NCBI GenBank assembly: GCA_023442525.1
Contig: JAEZZA010000032.1
Span: forward strand, 62,001-126,000
Direction of reading: 5' to 3'
Length of the DNA stretch: 64,000 nt
Source of the DNA: Bacteroidota bacterium
GTDB lineage: Bacteria > Bacteroidota > Bacteroidia > Bacteroidales > UBA10428
The translations under genes were made by a program, and so were the position numbers. This document shows, piece after piece, positions 52,957 to 61,946 of this stretch. The number at the start of each line of letters is the position of its first letter. Position 1 is the stretch's first letter. The notes under the pieces were generated by a model. The model was not told where the DNA came from. It worked only from the letters and a program-made list of their open reading frames with translations, and ran no database searches.

Positions 52957-53595
52957 TTAAATATTTATTATGTTGTGTTTCAAAGCATAAATAACCAGAC
53001 GTATTGAGTTTTTACTCCCGGTTTTTTCAAGCAGATTAGTCCTGTGTCTTTCAATTGTGCGTTGGCTTAGCTTTAAAGATGCAGCGATTTCCTGGTTCGA
53101 AAGTCCCCGGCTGATGAAGAGAAGGATTTCCTTTTCGCGTGGAGACAGTTTTACAGGGATCCGGGCATTTTCTTTAATAATGTTCATGAGCAGTGACTGA
53201 GAAAAATAGGTTTCGCCTGCCAGAATTTTCATTATGGCTTCAAAGAATTCCTTGCTGTCGGAGTTTAGCAGAAACCCCCTGATACCGGAATCTATCAGTG
53301 TTTTATAGTACCGAGGTTCATCACATGTAGAAAGTATAAGAATCTTTAACGTAGGGTACATGGACAAGATTAAATGGATGGAATCCGTACTGTCGGTGCA
53401 TGGTGAACTCATATCGAGAATAACCAGGTCCGGAATGCCTTTTTCAAGAAGCAGAATTAAACTATCAATGTCTGATGCCTCTCCGGTTATGGAAAATCTT
53501 CCATCGCCATCGATCATTAATTTCAAACCGGTGCGAAAAAGCCTGTGATCGTCAACTAAAATTACCGAAGGTTTATTCATCTGCTGTGTTTTCAA
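52957..53595 (-). CDS. NarL/FixJ-type response regulator with atypical receiver
   Basis: A 212-residue protein: receiver (about 9-125) and LuxR HTH (LSPREKEILLFISRGLSNQEIAASL, RTIERHRTNLL, about 148-205). The acidic pair LVDDHRLF and the phospho-site aspartate D61 (VILDMSSP) are intact, but the nearly invariant receiver lysine is asparagine (N111, GFLLNSDS), which should weaken phosphorylation-dependent switching. The ATG overlaps the stop of the upstream kinase gene by four bases, so kinase and regulator are translationally coupled and almost certainly form a pair. Confidence 0.92.
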   Translation of the reverse strand: MKTQQMNKPSVILVDDHRLFRTGLKLMIDGDGRFSITGEASDIDSLILLLEKGIPDLVILDMSSPCTDSTDSIHLILSMYPTLKILILSTCDEPRYYKTLIDSGIRGFLLNSDSKEFFEAIMKILAGETYFSQSLLMNIIKENARIPVKLSPREKEILLFISRGLSNQEIAASLKLSQRTIERHRTNLLEKTGSKNSIRLVIYALKHNIINI

Positions 53596-56075
53596 TCGGT
53601 TACATCCTCTACAGGAACCTGCATTTCGAAGGCCATTCCCCTGGGGGCGTTATTAAAAAATTTATTGGCAGCATTTATTGATCTGCACCTGCTGATGATA
53701 TTGGACATCCCCATCCCCATAAATTCATAGTTATTATGCCAGCCTTCTGCAAATCCGGTACCATTATCATCATAATGCAGGTGGATATTTCTCAGTATCA
53801 GAAACAGTCTGATATGGATCAAATCGGCCTTTGCATGTTTGATGGTATTGTTGATGAGTTCTTTTACTATCCTGTAAATGGAAAGTTCCAATGAACTGCC
53901 AAATCGTTCATCTTTCAGATTGGTATCGAAATTTATACTGATGTACGGTTTCAGTTGATTAATGTACCATTCGAGAGCAGCTACCAATCCATAATTAGCC
54001 AGAACGTGCGGACTGAGGTCGTTTGATAATTCCTTGGTGCTTTGGATTACTTCTTTAAGAATGATTTTGAGCTGTTCGGTAATAAAATCATGCTTAGGTT
54101 TCTCAATATTGGCAGAGAGTGAATTCACATACATCTTTATGCTCGAGAGAAGAGGGCCGAGCTCATCATGTAAGTTCCTGGCAAATTTTTCGCGTTCTTT
54201 TTCCTCGGTAGAAATGATGGTATCCAGGATGCGATTTTCGAGTTGTTTGCGTTCGGTGATATTCCTGATTACTGAGATCAGGGCTCTTTCACCCTCATAT
54301 TCTATAAGCTTACTGTTAATTTCTGCAGGAAAAGGTTGATTGTCGGCCTTCTTAATTTCACATTCCAGCGCAGGCTGGTGTTCATTTCTGAAAATAACCG
54401 ACAAATTCTCAACAATCCTGGGAAGATACGGATCAGTAATGATCTCGGTAAGCTTCATTTTTCGTGTAATTTCCTGACTATATCCGGTTTCTCTCAGAAA
54501 GACATCATTAACCTCCAGAATCTGGTATTTGTTACTAATGATTACAATCGGATCGCTACTGTTGTTAAAGATATTCCGGAACTTGGTTTCACTGTTTTTT
54601 AAAGCAATTTCAGTACGCTTACGCTCGGTTATATCTCGCCCGGTAATTACAATTCCCTGTATTGCAGGATTTGTAAGCATGTTATTTGCAACTACTTCAA
54701 GAGATATCCAATGTCCTTCAGCATGTTTAACCCGGAATTCGGTTGGAATATGATCGTTTTCACATTTTAAAACTTCTTCGAGATCGGCTTTTACCAGTTG
54801 AATGTCGTCGGGATGTATGATATTGAGGCCGTTTAATCCTATTAATGATCCGGAGGGGTATCCGATCACGGCCGAACAGGAAGGAGATTCGTACACAATA
54901 TTAAGATTCTCATCAATTATCATTATAATATCAGTCAGGAACTGAACGATCGACCGGAAACGCTCTTCGCTTTGCCGGATCAGTTCCTGTGATAGTTTTC
55001 GTTCGGTTATGTCTCTTATTACCGATATGATTCTCAGATCGCCTGCAATTTCGGTGTGTTTCAGTGAAACCTCTGCCCAGAATTTTCCACTATTCATATT
55101 TCTGGCATGCCATTCAAAAACGACAGTTCCATGTTTCACCGCTTTTTTGAATTGTTTAACAAGCAAAGGTTGATTAAATCCCAAATCGTTACTCAGTTTT
55201 GATTCTGGCAGTAGACTTGTTCCATCAATCGCGATACCGAACAAATTAGCGGCAGGCTGATTAAAATCGATAATCTGATTGTTCCTGTAATCGAAAATTA
55301 TGATTGCTTCACTGGTAGCATTGAATATTTCACGATAATTTCTTTCATTTTCGATTAGTACTTCTTCAGCAGCTTTACGTTTTAACGCGTTTACAAATAC
55401 TTCTCCCATCTGAGTGAAAAGGGCAATCTCGTCATTTGTCCATTCACGTTCGTGCTGTGTAGTGCTGATCCCTGTAAATCCAACAATATTTCCCTGAAAG
55501 ATCACGGGGACAAAACTTATCCGTCCGATTCCCGAAAGAACATTTTTGTTTTGCAGAGAATAGCCGGATCCTTTCCGGTAATCCACAACGAAATGATCTT
55601 TTTCGTTGGATTTATTAAGCCACCAGGTTATATCACTCAACGGAGCTTTTTTGAAATATTCCTCATCAAAAGTAATTTTATCGTTATGCCATACATTCCG
55701 GAGGGTATAGGAATTGTCCACATAGGAAATCTCACCTAAAAAGGCGGCATCGGCATGAAAGAATTCACAAATTTCTTTTAGTGAATGCCTGATACTGTCG
55801 TCAACCAATTCAGGCGACAAATTAAATAGGCGGGTAGATATAGAACCCAGGAGACGCTCAAGGCTGTTTTTATAGTTCAGTGACTCCTCTTTCTTCTTTA
55901 ATTCAAAGGTTCTTATTGTTACCAGTTCCTCAAGTTTATTCTGATAATTCTTGAGTTCCTCGTTGGTAACAATTAGTTCTTCGTTAATCAGAGTGAGTCT
56001 TTCATTCAGCGCCTTGATTTCATCCAGTCTTTTGATATCCGTCTGTTTCTCCTGACTCTTATTTAGGGGACGCAT
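53592..56075 (-). CDS. Cytoplasmic GAF-PAS sensor histidine kinase (HisKA_3/NarX type)
   Basis: An 827-residue kinase without membrane segments. It has an N-terminal coiled coil (about 15-70), a GAF-like domain (about 85-230), three PAS/PAC units (about 240-355, 370-490, 495-610, each ending in DITERK or NITERK) and a HisKA_3 dimerisation domain with ARNLHDELGPLLSS (H636). The HATPase_c domain has ELINNTIKHAKA, DDNGTGF and GMGMSNI. PAS and GAF modules suggest an intracellular redox, gas or small-ligand signal; no heme- or flavin-binding signature is certain by eye. Its partner is the overlapping NarL-type regulator. Confidence 0.93.
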   Translation of the reverse strand: MRPLNKSQEKQTDIKRLDEIKALNERLTLINEELIVTNEELKNYQNKLEELVTIRTFELKKKEESLNYKNSLERLLGSISTRLFNLSPELVDDSIRHSLKEICEFFHADAAFLGEISYVDNSYTLRNVWHNDKITFDEEYFKKAPLSDITWWLNKSNEKDHFVVDYRKGSGYSLQNKNVLSGIGRISFVPVIFQGNIVGFTGISTTQHEREWTNDEIALFTQMGEVFVNALKRKAAEEVLIENERNYREIFNATSEAIIIFDYRNNQIIDFNQPAANLFGIAIDGTSLLPESKLSNDLGFNQPLLVKQFKKAVKHGTVVFEWHARNMNSGKFWAEVSLKHTEIAGDLRIISVIRDITERKLSQELIRQSEERFRSIVQFLTDIIMIIDENLNIVYESPSCSAVIGYPSGSLIGLNGLNIIHPDDIQLVKADLEEVLKCENDHIPTEFRVKHAEGHWISLEVVANNMLTNPAIQGIVITGRDITERKRTEIALKNSETKFRNIFNNSSDPIVIISNKYQILEVNDVFLRETGYSQEITRKMKLTEIITDPYLPRIVENLSVIFRNEHQPALECEIKKADNQPFPAEINSKLIEYEGERALISVIRNITERKQLENRILDTIISTEEKEREKFARNLHDELGPLLSSIKMYVNSLSANIEKPKHDFITEQLKIILKEVIQSTKELSNDLSPHVLANYGLVAALEWYINQLKPYISINFDTNLKDERFGSSLELSIYRIVKELINNTIKHAKADLIHIRLFLILRNIHLHYDDNGTGFAEGWHNNYEFMGMGMSNIISRCRSINAANKFFNNAPRGMAFEMQVPVEDVTD

Positions 56076-56165
56076 ATTTTTATGGGAAAAAGTGAAATTA
56101 AAAGTTTATGCGCAAGGAATCAAATAAAATACAATTTTTGTCAGAGAATTTTGTTATAACAGTTT

Positions 56166-57305
56166 ATGGCCGGGATTTATTTACATATTCCTTTCTGCAG
56201 AAAAGTTTGCAGTTACTGTGATTTTTACAAATCCACCATGCTGTCTGTTATTCCCGGTTACATAGATGCACTTAAGTCGGAACTCCATTACAGGAAAGAA
56301 TATCTGGCAAATGAACCGGTTGATACAATTTACTTTGGGGGCGGAACACCATCCCTGCTAACTGTAAGTCAGGTACAGGAAATCACAGATCATATTTTCA
56401 GTCAATATAAAGTATCTGAAAATGCAGAAATTACACTCGAAGCCAATCCCGATGATTTGAATTCCGGATATCTTAAAGAATTGTCACAATCTCCTATAAA
56501 CCGGCTAAGTATCGGAATCCAGTCGTTTGACGACAGGTTTCTGGTTGTGCTTAACCGGCGTCACAATGGGTACAGGGCGCTTAAATGCCTGGAAGATGCC
56601 AGGAAAGAGGGTTTTGATAACATAAGCATTGATTTGATTTATGGGTTGCCGGAAATGTCGGTTGCCGACTGGAAAGATACACTTGCTCTTGTTCCGGATG
56701 TGGAACATATATCGGCCTACCATCTGACTATTGAGCCGGGAACGGCATTTTACAGGAAAGCATCTGCCGGATTGCTCTCGATTCCTCCGGAAGACGTGAG
56801 TGAGCAACAATATTATGCATTGCGCGATTTTACCGGCGAAAGAGATTTGATCCATTACGAGATTTCGAATATGGCAAAGGAGGGTAATTATTCGAAACAC
56901 AACACTGCCTACTGGCAAAGAAAAAAATACCTTGGCGTTGGTCCCTCAGCTCATTCTTATGACGGAAATTCACGTCAGTGGAATGTAAGAGATGTAAGAA
57001 AATATATAGAAAATGTTAACAATGGTTCGGCTTATTTCGAACGTGAAGAGCTATCAACGGCTGACCAATTCAACGAGTACCTGATGGTCGGATTAAGGAC
57101 TATTTGGGGAATTGATGGGAGATTTTTGGTGAATGAGTTTGGAAGTGAATATTTGCAGGCATTTCAATATAAGGTTTCCCGGTACATTGATTTGGGGCAT
57201 ATCGTACGTGACGGAGATATTTATCGCATGACTTTCGCTGGATGGTTAATATCGGACCATATTCTTCCGGACCTGTTCATTGAAAACAAAAAATCCCCGG
57301 ATTAG
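56166..57305 (+). CDS. hemW: Heme chaperone HemW (radical SAM)
   Basis: A 379-residue radical SAM protein related to coproporphyrinogen dehydrogenase. The cluster motif is CRKVCSYCDF (C11, C15, C18) near the N-terminus, followed by TIYFGGGTPSLL, EITLEANPDDL and RLSIGIQSFDD. It has the HemW-type CX3CX2C without the additional upstream residues of HemN, so heme trafficking rather than decarboxylation is expected. Its stop codon lies in the loop of a bidirectional terminator. Confidence 0.93.
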   Translation: MAGIYLHIPFCRKVCSYCDFYKSTMLSVIPGYIDALKSELHYRKEYLANEPVDTIYFGGGTPSLLTVSQVQEITDHIFSQYKVSENAEITLEANPDDLNSGYLKELSQSPINRLSIGIQSFDDRFLVVLNRRHNGYRALKCLEDARKEGFDNISIDLIYGLPEMSVADWKDTLALVPDVEHISAYHLTIEPGTAFYRKASAGLLSIPPEDVSEQQYYALRDFTGERDLIHYEISNMAKEGNYSKHNTAYWQRKKYLGVGPSAHSYDGNSRQWNVRDVRKYIENVNNGSAYFEREELSTADQFNEYLMVGLRTIWGIDGRFLVNEFGSEYLQAFQYKVSRYIDLGHIVRDGDIYRMTFAGWLISDHILPDLFIENKKSPD

Positions 57306-57315
57306 CCGGGGATTT
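57291..57315. terminator. Bidirectional intrinsic terminator between hemW and the coiled-coil gene
   Basis: A perfect 10-bp inverted repeat: AAATCCCCGG (57291-57300) and CCGGGGATTT (57306-57315) with a 5-nt loop that contains the hemW TAG stop. The plus side continues GGTATTTCTT, and the minus side reads TTTGTTTTC. It serves both convergent genes. Confidence 0.85.
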
Positions 57316-57337
57316 GGTATTTCTTAGAAGGGGAGAA

Positions 57338-58240
57338 TTATTTCAGCGTAAAGGAAGCTGAACCAATTTCGTAATTTTCGGCATAAAGCACTACTGTATA
57401 GTTACCGGCTATAAGGTCGGCATTTTTATCCCAGAATATACACATGTCAATGTCTTTATTCTCGTATTCAAGTTGCCGCTTTGCTGAATAGATAACCTGT
57501 TCTTCGTTGAAGAGGAAAGTTTCACCACTTCCGGAAGGCAGAACAACTTCATCGGGCCGGATAATTCTTATATAAATATCCTTGGTACCGGCTTCAGCAA
57601 CAGCATTTTCCCTGACGGTGAAACACACTTTAATTTTAGCCACTTTGTTGATCTTGAAATTCTCCCGGTCGGATTTGTTCTGCGGAGTTACAGCTATATT
57701 TTTGGCAGATAATACTCTGGCAAGCTGAACCTGAGTTCCCAGGAGATCTTTTTCCTTGGTAAGTTCAACATTCTGTGTCTCAACAGATGTGAGCTTTTCC
57801 CTGATAGTTATATTCTCGACTGTTAATTCCCTGTTACGGGTGTTCAGCGAATCGATCTGTACAATATAACTGCGCATAACTTTACGCAAGGTTTCCAGCT
57901 CGCCCTGGTATTTCCTGATCTTTTCGGCATCGGTAGCCTGCATGCGAAGCAGGTTCTTTATTTTATCCTGTTCCTTATTCAGCAATCCGTTTACACTATC
58001 ATTGTTGGTTTTAAGTGAATCGTATTCAACGATCATATCACGCAGCTGTTTCTCAAGATCGCTTTTTACATCTTCAAGAATGGCCTTTTCCTCGCTGGTT
58101 TGTCCAAGCTGGCTTGATTTTGTAAAATACTTATAACCGAGGAAAATAACAGCCAACGAAAGAATTACCACCAGAACAACAAGTGCTGAGGAAGGTTTTT
58201 TCTCCGGCTGCTTTTGATAAGTGTTGTTTGTAGTTTCCAT
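57338..58240 (-). CDS. Membrane-anchored coiled-coil protein, unknown function
   Basis: About 300 residues from the ATG at 58238-58240; an in-frame ATG at 58285 would add 15 unlikely residues. It has a short cytoplasmic N-terminus, one membrane helix (about 20-40, ALVVLVVILSLAVIFLGYKY) and a long coiled coil (about 45-175). A C-terminal beta-rich domain (about 195-300) carries VCFTVRENAVAEAGTKDIYI and the last strands NYTVVLYAENYEIGSASFTL. I do not recognise a named family. The topology suggests an inner-membrane anchor with a periplasmic rod and head. It has a monocistronic appearance. Confidence 0.8.
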   Translation of the reverse strand: METTNNTYQKQPEKKPSSALVVLVVILSLAVIFLGYKYFTKSSQLGQTSEEKAILEDVKSDLEKQLRDMIVEYDSLKTNNDSVNGLLNKEQDKIKNLLRMQATDAEKIRKYQGELETLRKVMRSYIVQIDSLNTRNRELTVENITIREKLTSVETQNVELTKEKDLLGTQVQLARVLSAKNIAVTPQNKSDRENFKINKVAKIKVCFTVRENAVAEAGTKDIYIRIIRPDEVVLPSGSGETFLFNEEQVIYSAKRQLEYENKDIDMCIFWDKNADLIAGNYTVVLYAENYEIGSASFTLK

Positions 58241-58271
58241 ACTTATTAATATGTTTCTGTAATATTTTAAA

Positions 58272-58279
58272 CAAATATA
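58272..58279 (-). promoter_or_regulatory. Candidate -7 element TATATTTG for the coiled-coil gene
   Basis: An exact TAnnTTTG match on the minus strand, 32 bp before the start at 58240. Confidence 0.4.
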
Positions 58280-58317
58280 GAACAACTCAATTGAATAAAT
58301 ATTGTAAAAGCAGAATT

Positions 58318-59154
58318 TTATTGCTTTGAGTTTCTTGGGTATATGAATGCTTTGACTGACATTCCGGGTAATAAATTGCTGTTTGCCGACAATGGTTTTG
58401 CAACCACGATTGCCGTATGTTTGACGGGATCAACAGCCTTTGGAGTGAGATAAACATACGCTTCCATTGTAAGCGATGTATCAGATACCGGATTAAAGAC
58501 TATTTTTTGGTTCTTTTGAATCTGCCATATCGAAGCTTCCGGAATTTCAAGTTGTATTAAAAGTTCTTGTGAACGGGCAATCTCAAAAATCGGATCTCCT
58601 TTTTTTACGAAATACCCCATTGCTGAAGGAGATGAAGTCACAATACCATCAATGGGAGATCGTACGGATAGCCGGGCCTGCAAGTTTTCCGATGTAATGC
58701 TGTCGGGCTGTATACCCAGTAATATCAGCTGTTTTCGGAGCGATTTATACCTGAGTCCGGCTGCCTGGTAATCGTGTTTTGCAGTTTCCATCTTTTTCAA
58801 TGAAGTGGCATTATCAACCGTGAGATCGCCCTGACGGGCATATTCGCGACTACATAATTCCATCTCGTTATTTGCTTCGAGATATTCTTTTTGTAAAAGC
58901 AGCAAGTCGACATTCTCTATGCGGGCTATAGTTTTACCTGCTTTTACCTGACTACCGTTTTCAGTATATATATATACAATCTTACCGTCGCAGGGTGCTG
59001 TAACCATTGTGAGGTCGTGGTTCTCGATAACGCAGATACCTGCGACCTGAACGGCGCTGTCGGTTGCCTCAGATGGTACGGCACTTTTGTCGTTATGAGA
59101 GCGACAGGCCAGAATGAAAATCAAAGAAATAAACAAGGTATATTTAGTAAGCAT
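58318..59154 (-). CDS. RND-type efflux periplasmic adaptor lipoprotein
   Basis: About 278 residues from the ATG at 59152-59154, chosen because it gives a compact lipoprotein signal (MLTKYTLFISLIFILAC). It has a lipoyl-like half-motif (VTAPCDGKIVYIYTENGSQVKAGKTIARI), a helical hairpin (about 85-145), a second half-motif (VRSPIDGIVTSSPSAMGYFVKKGDPIFEI), then beta-barrel strands. It belongs to the CusB/CzcB family. It is short for an adaptor (usually 350-450) and lacks most of the C-terminal membrane-proximal domain. The start overlaps the TolC-like gene by 11 nt; no RND pump gene is next to it. Confidence 0.85.
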   Translation of the reverse strand: MLTKYTLFISLIFILACRSHNDKSAVPSEATDSAVQVAGICVIENHDLTMVTAPCDGKIVYIYTENGSQVKAGKTIARIENVDLLLLQKEYLEANNEMELCSREYARQGDLTVDNATSLKKMETAKHDYQAAGLRYKSLRKQLILLGIQPDSITSENLQARLSVRSPIDGIVTSSPSAMGYFVKKGDPIFEIARSQELLIQLEIPEASIWQIQKNQKIVFNPVSDTSLTMEAYVYLTPKAVDPVKHTAIVVAKPLSANSNLLPGMSVKAFIYPRNSKQ

Positions 59155-59902
59155 AATCTTCGAGTTGAATGGCACATTGATTATATTGATTCAATACTTC
59201 GTTGTATTCAAGCTGTATTTTTAATGATTGTTCTATAAGACCGGCATATTCGAGGTATTCGATTTCCTCTGATTTAAGCCTGCTTTGGGCTGTTTCACGA
59301 ATTCCTTCCGAAAATGGCAGTCCGACTGACGTGAAATAGGAAAGTTTAATGAACAGATTGTCCAGTTCGAGCTGTAAATTTTCGATTTCGATGTTTTTTA
59401 AGAATTCCGTGTAGGGATCAAGAGTATCTGGGAAAAGAGAGGAAGAAGAAAACTTATTGATTTCATAGAGTTCTGCCGTTGTATTGTATGGGAAAATCCC
59501 GGATTCTTCCATCGTTAAACCACGAATGGTATTTTCATATTGCTGGCATTTGTTCATGAAGATTACCCGGTCGGTATTCATCCGGGCAAGCAGGTTTATA
59601 TTGGTTGAATACTGAATATAATCAATGTCGCCAGATTCATAACGCAGACGGGCAACACGGTCGAGATCTTTAATCAGGTCGTAGTATTCGTTCAGAACCG
59701 CAGCATTATTAATGGAATAAAGCCAGTTGTACCAGTTTTCGGTAATTCGTAAGACAATATCCTTACGTGAGGAATCATTTTTAATTTCGGGATTCCTGGT
59801 TATTGCGTTCTGTATGAGCTGATCGAGGTTTACGTTTTGAACGTCCTGACTGTGTAAAGGTACAAACAGAATAATACCAATAATAAGCAACGGAAGCCGC
59901 AT
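59144..59902 (-). CDS. Short TolC-like outer-membrane factor
   Basis: About 252 residues from the ATG at 59900-59902, with a signal peptide (MRLPLLIIGIILFVPLHSQ); an upstream ATG at 59959 would overlap the transporter gene. The N-terminal NLDQLIQNAITRNPEIKND matches the start of an OEP repeat, and RYESGDIDYIQYSTNINLLA matches the later helix. VGLPFSEGIRETAQSRLKSEEIEYLEYAG matches the second repeat, after which the protein stops. Typical TolC/CusC proteins have 400-480 residues, so the first beta hairpin and the last helices appear to be missing. The overlap with the adaptor gene argues for a stable gene pair rather than a fresh pseudogene. Confidence 0.75.
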   Translation of the reverse strand: MRLPLLIIGIILFVPLHSQDVQNVNLDQLIQNAITRNPEIKNDSSRKDIVLRITENWYNWLYSINNAAVLNEYYDLIKDLDRVARLRYESGDIDYIQYSTNINLLARMNTDRVIFMNKCQQYENTIRGLTMEESGIFPYNTTAELYEINKFSSSSLFPDTLDPYTEFLKNIEIENLQLELDNLFIKLSYFTSVGLPFSEGIRETAQSRLKSEEIEYLEYAGLIEQSLKIQLEYNEVLNQYNQCAIQLEDYAY

Positions 59903-59912
59903 TTTGCGCGGA

Positions 59913-60587
59913 TCAGGAAACCGAAAACGGGTTATATTTAACTCCAATATCGTAAACATCTGTCTTTTCCGCCTTTTTAAGGTATTTTACAATTTTATAC
60001 GTAAGCGGAGTAAGAATGATTTCCACGGCACACTTAAAAATGTAATTTGAAACAATTACCGACCAGAGTACATCGCCCGGCAGGGTACCGTAAAAGGCTA
60101 TCATGCAGAATAACAGAGTATCGATTCCTTCTCCAATTATGGTTGAAAAAATGGTTCTAAGCCACAAATAACGCCCCCTGGTTCGGATTTTCATTACCGA
60201 CAAGGTAATTGCGTTAGTGAATTCGCCAGCAAAATAGGCTATCAGGCTGGCTATAACAATTCGCGGCACAGGGCCGAGCAATGCTTCATAAGCTTTCTGG
60301 TTTGGCCAGTCGTTTGCCGGAGGCAAAAGCATTACAAAATATAGTACAACCGACATGAGAAGTGCAGATGCAAAACCCAGCCATATAACCCGTCTCGAAC
60401 GCTTGAAACCATATACTTCGGTAAGGATATCTCCGAAAATGTAGCTTAATGGAAAAACGACCGTCCCCCCGTCGAATGTAAATTCCCAGAGGGTTAGAAT
60501 TTTGGTTGATGAAATATTGGAAATCAGCAGTACTGCCACAAAAAAGGCTACCAGTACATCAAAAAAGCGATATTGTTTATCGTTCAT
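59913..60587 (-). CDS. yhhQ: Queuosine precursor transporter (YhhQ family)
   Basis: A 224-residue membrane protein with about six helices. Family signatures are VLLISNISSTKI, the FPLSYIFGDILTEVYGFKRSRR loop (about 45-66), FAGEFTNAITLSVMK and STIIGEGIDTLLF. YhhQ imports preQ0/preQ1 for queuosine synthesis; queA at 1195-2247 uses the product further along the pathway. Its ATG directly follows the stop of the serine hydrolase gene. Confidence 0.9.
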   Translation of the reverse strand: MNDKQYRFFDVLVAFFVAVLLISNISSTKILTLWEFTFDGGTVVFPLSYIFGDILTEVYGFKRSRRVIWLGFASALLMSVVLYFVMLLPPANDWPNQKAYEALLGPVPRIVIASLIAYFAGEFTNAITLSVMKIRTRGRYLWLRTIFSTIIGEGIDTLLFCMIAFYGTLPGDVLWSVIVSNYIFKCAVEIILTPLTYKIVKYLKKAEKTDVYDIGVKYNPFSVS

Positions 60588-61808
60588 TTATTTGGTTGAG
60601 GCATATATAGGAGCAGGTTCAACAGAACAGCATGTCTCGAGAAATGTACTCATGAACCGGGGAATACACTGTGATGCAAGGGGTGTATTGGAATTGAACA
60701 TTATGGCAATGCCAATTTTGGTTTCAGGATCAAATGCTATCTCCGATCTGAATCCTTCCACATAGCCACCATGGTACACAAGGTCATGTCCCTTCACATT
60801 AAATATTCGCCAGCCCAGTCCGTAGTATGTCTTTTCGAGCTCGGTCCAGTTTCGGCGGTAATGTTTTTTCGGAGTTTCAATGGCGTGTTGTGAGATGGCT
60901 TTAATTGTACCGGAGGGAATCACCTCAGGATAGTAACCGGTAAGTCCGAGCAACCAGCGGGCCATATCCGATGCGCTTGCATTGATACCCGAAGCCGGTG
61001 AAACTGAATAATACCTGCTGTTCTTTGGTTTGGCCCTCCATGAGTTCCGGATTCCCAAATGAGGCGAAGCCGTATTCGGGTTATAATAGAACGAAGTATA
61101 ATCAGTGGATGCATCGCGCATATTCAGTGGCTCGAATATCCTTTCGTGCAAAAGATTATTATAATCATTTCCTGATGCTGTGAACAGGATATCGGATATC
61201 AAACTATAAGCTACATTCTGATAGGAATAAATCTTCCCGGGTTTTGCAATAACCGGTACATTACATAATGAGGGTTTAATAGCCTCGTATTCCAATCCAT
61301 TATCGAGCATATCGGTAAAGGTATGTTCAGGAAAGCCTGTAGTCTGGCTGAGAATATGCCTTACGGTAAGCTGATTCGCGCATGATGTATCGCGCATTGT
61401 AAAATCGTTGAGGTATTTGATTACTTTATCGTCCCAGTTCAGAGCACCTTCTTCAACCAAAATACCAGTGAGCACTGATGCGAACCCTTTTGAAACCGAA
61501 CCCAGACGGAATGCAGTATGATTATTGACAGAATCGGAAGTCCCGAATTTTTTAACACCATATCCTTTTAAAAGCAGAATTTCACCCTTATATACGATGG
61601 CAATGGCAGCACCGGGTGATTTTAAACTATCAATGGCATTTGTAAGAAATTTATCATAGCTGGCAACAAGACTGTCCAGTGCAGCAGGTTTCGGAGTTCT
61701 TACAAAAGCAGAACTTTTTATATCGTACGATCCATCAGTAATCGAACCCAAATCAAGAGAGGTCAATGTAAAAAAGATAATCAAACCCCAGTAAACGCCC
61801 TTACCCAT
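60588..61808 (-). CDS. Serine hydrolase of the class C beta-lactamase/D-alanyl-D-alanine carboxypeptidase family
   Basis: A 406-residue exported protein (hydrophobic N-terminus 6-20). Active-site motifs of the penicillin-recognising fold are present: SVSK (in LGSVSKGFASVL), YQN (in YSYQNVAYSLIS) and HGG (in VYHGGYVEGF), which replaces KTG. Proteins of this group hydrolyse various esters, peptides or beta-lactams, and the substrate cannot be deduced. It appears to lead the unit that continues with yhhQ, the TolC-like and the adaptor genes. Confidence 0.9.
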   Translation of the reverse strand: MGKGVYWGLIIFFTLTSLDLGSITDGSYDIKSSAFVRTPKPAALDSLVASYDKFLTNAIDSLKSPGAAIAIVYKGEILLLKGYGVKKFGTSDSVNNHTAFRLGSVSKGFASVLTGILVEEGALNWDDKVIKYLNDFTMRDTSCANQLTVRHILSQTTGFPEHTFTDMLDNGLEYEAIKPSLCNVPVIAKPGKIYSYQNVAYSLISDILFTASGNDYNNLLHERIFEPLNMRDASTDYTSFYYNPNTASPHLGIRNSWRAKPKNSRYYSVSPASGINASASDMARWLLGLTGYYPEVIPSGTIKAISQHAIETPKKHYRRNWTELEKTYYGLGWRIFNVKGHDLVYHGGYVEGFRSEIAFDPETKIGIAIMFNSNTPLASQCIPRFMSTFLETCCSVEPAPIYASTK

Positions 61809-61925
61809 ATATTATAAAACCAAAAGTTATTAACTTATCTGCAATTCCTCTTATCATCACCAATCACAAACTTTTGACTTATTTACGTGAAGTTATTCAA
61901 AAAGGTTATGAACCCGGATTAAGCA

Positions 61926-61946
61926 TTCAAAAAACGAATTTTTGAA
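61926..61946. repeat. Inverted repeat TTCAAAAA-N5-TTTTTGAA
   Basis: A perfect 8-bp inverted repeat with a 5-bp spacer in the 236-bp divergent region between the serine hydrolase and the aldo/keto reductase. It is operator-like in size and symmetry. A minus-strand TATTTTTG (-7-like) follows at 61959-61966. Confidence 0.45.
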
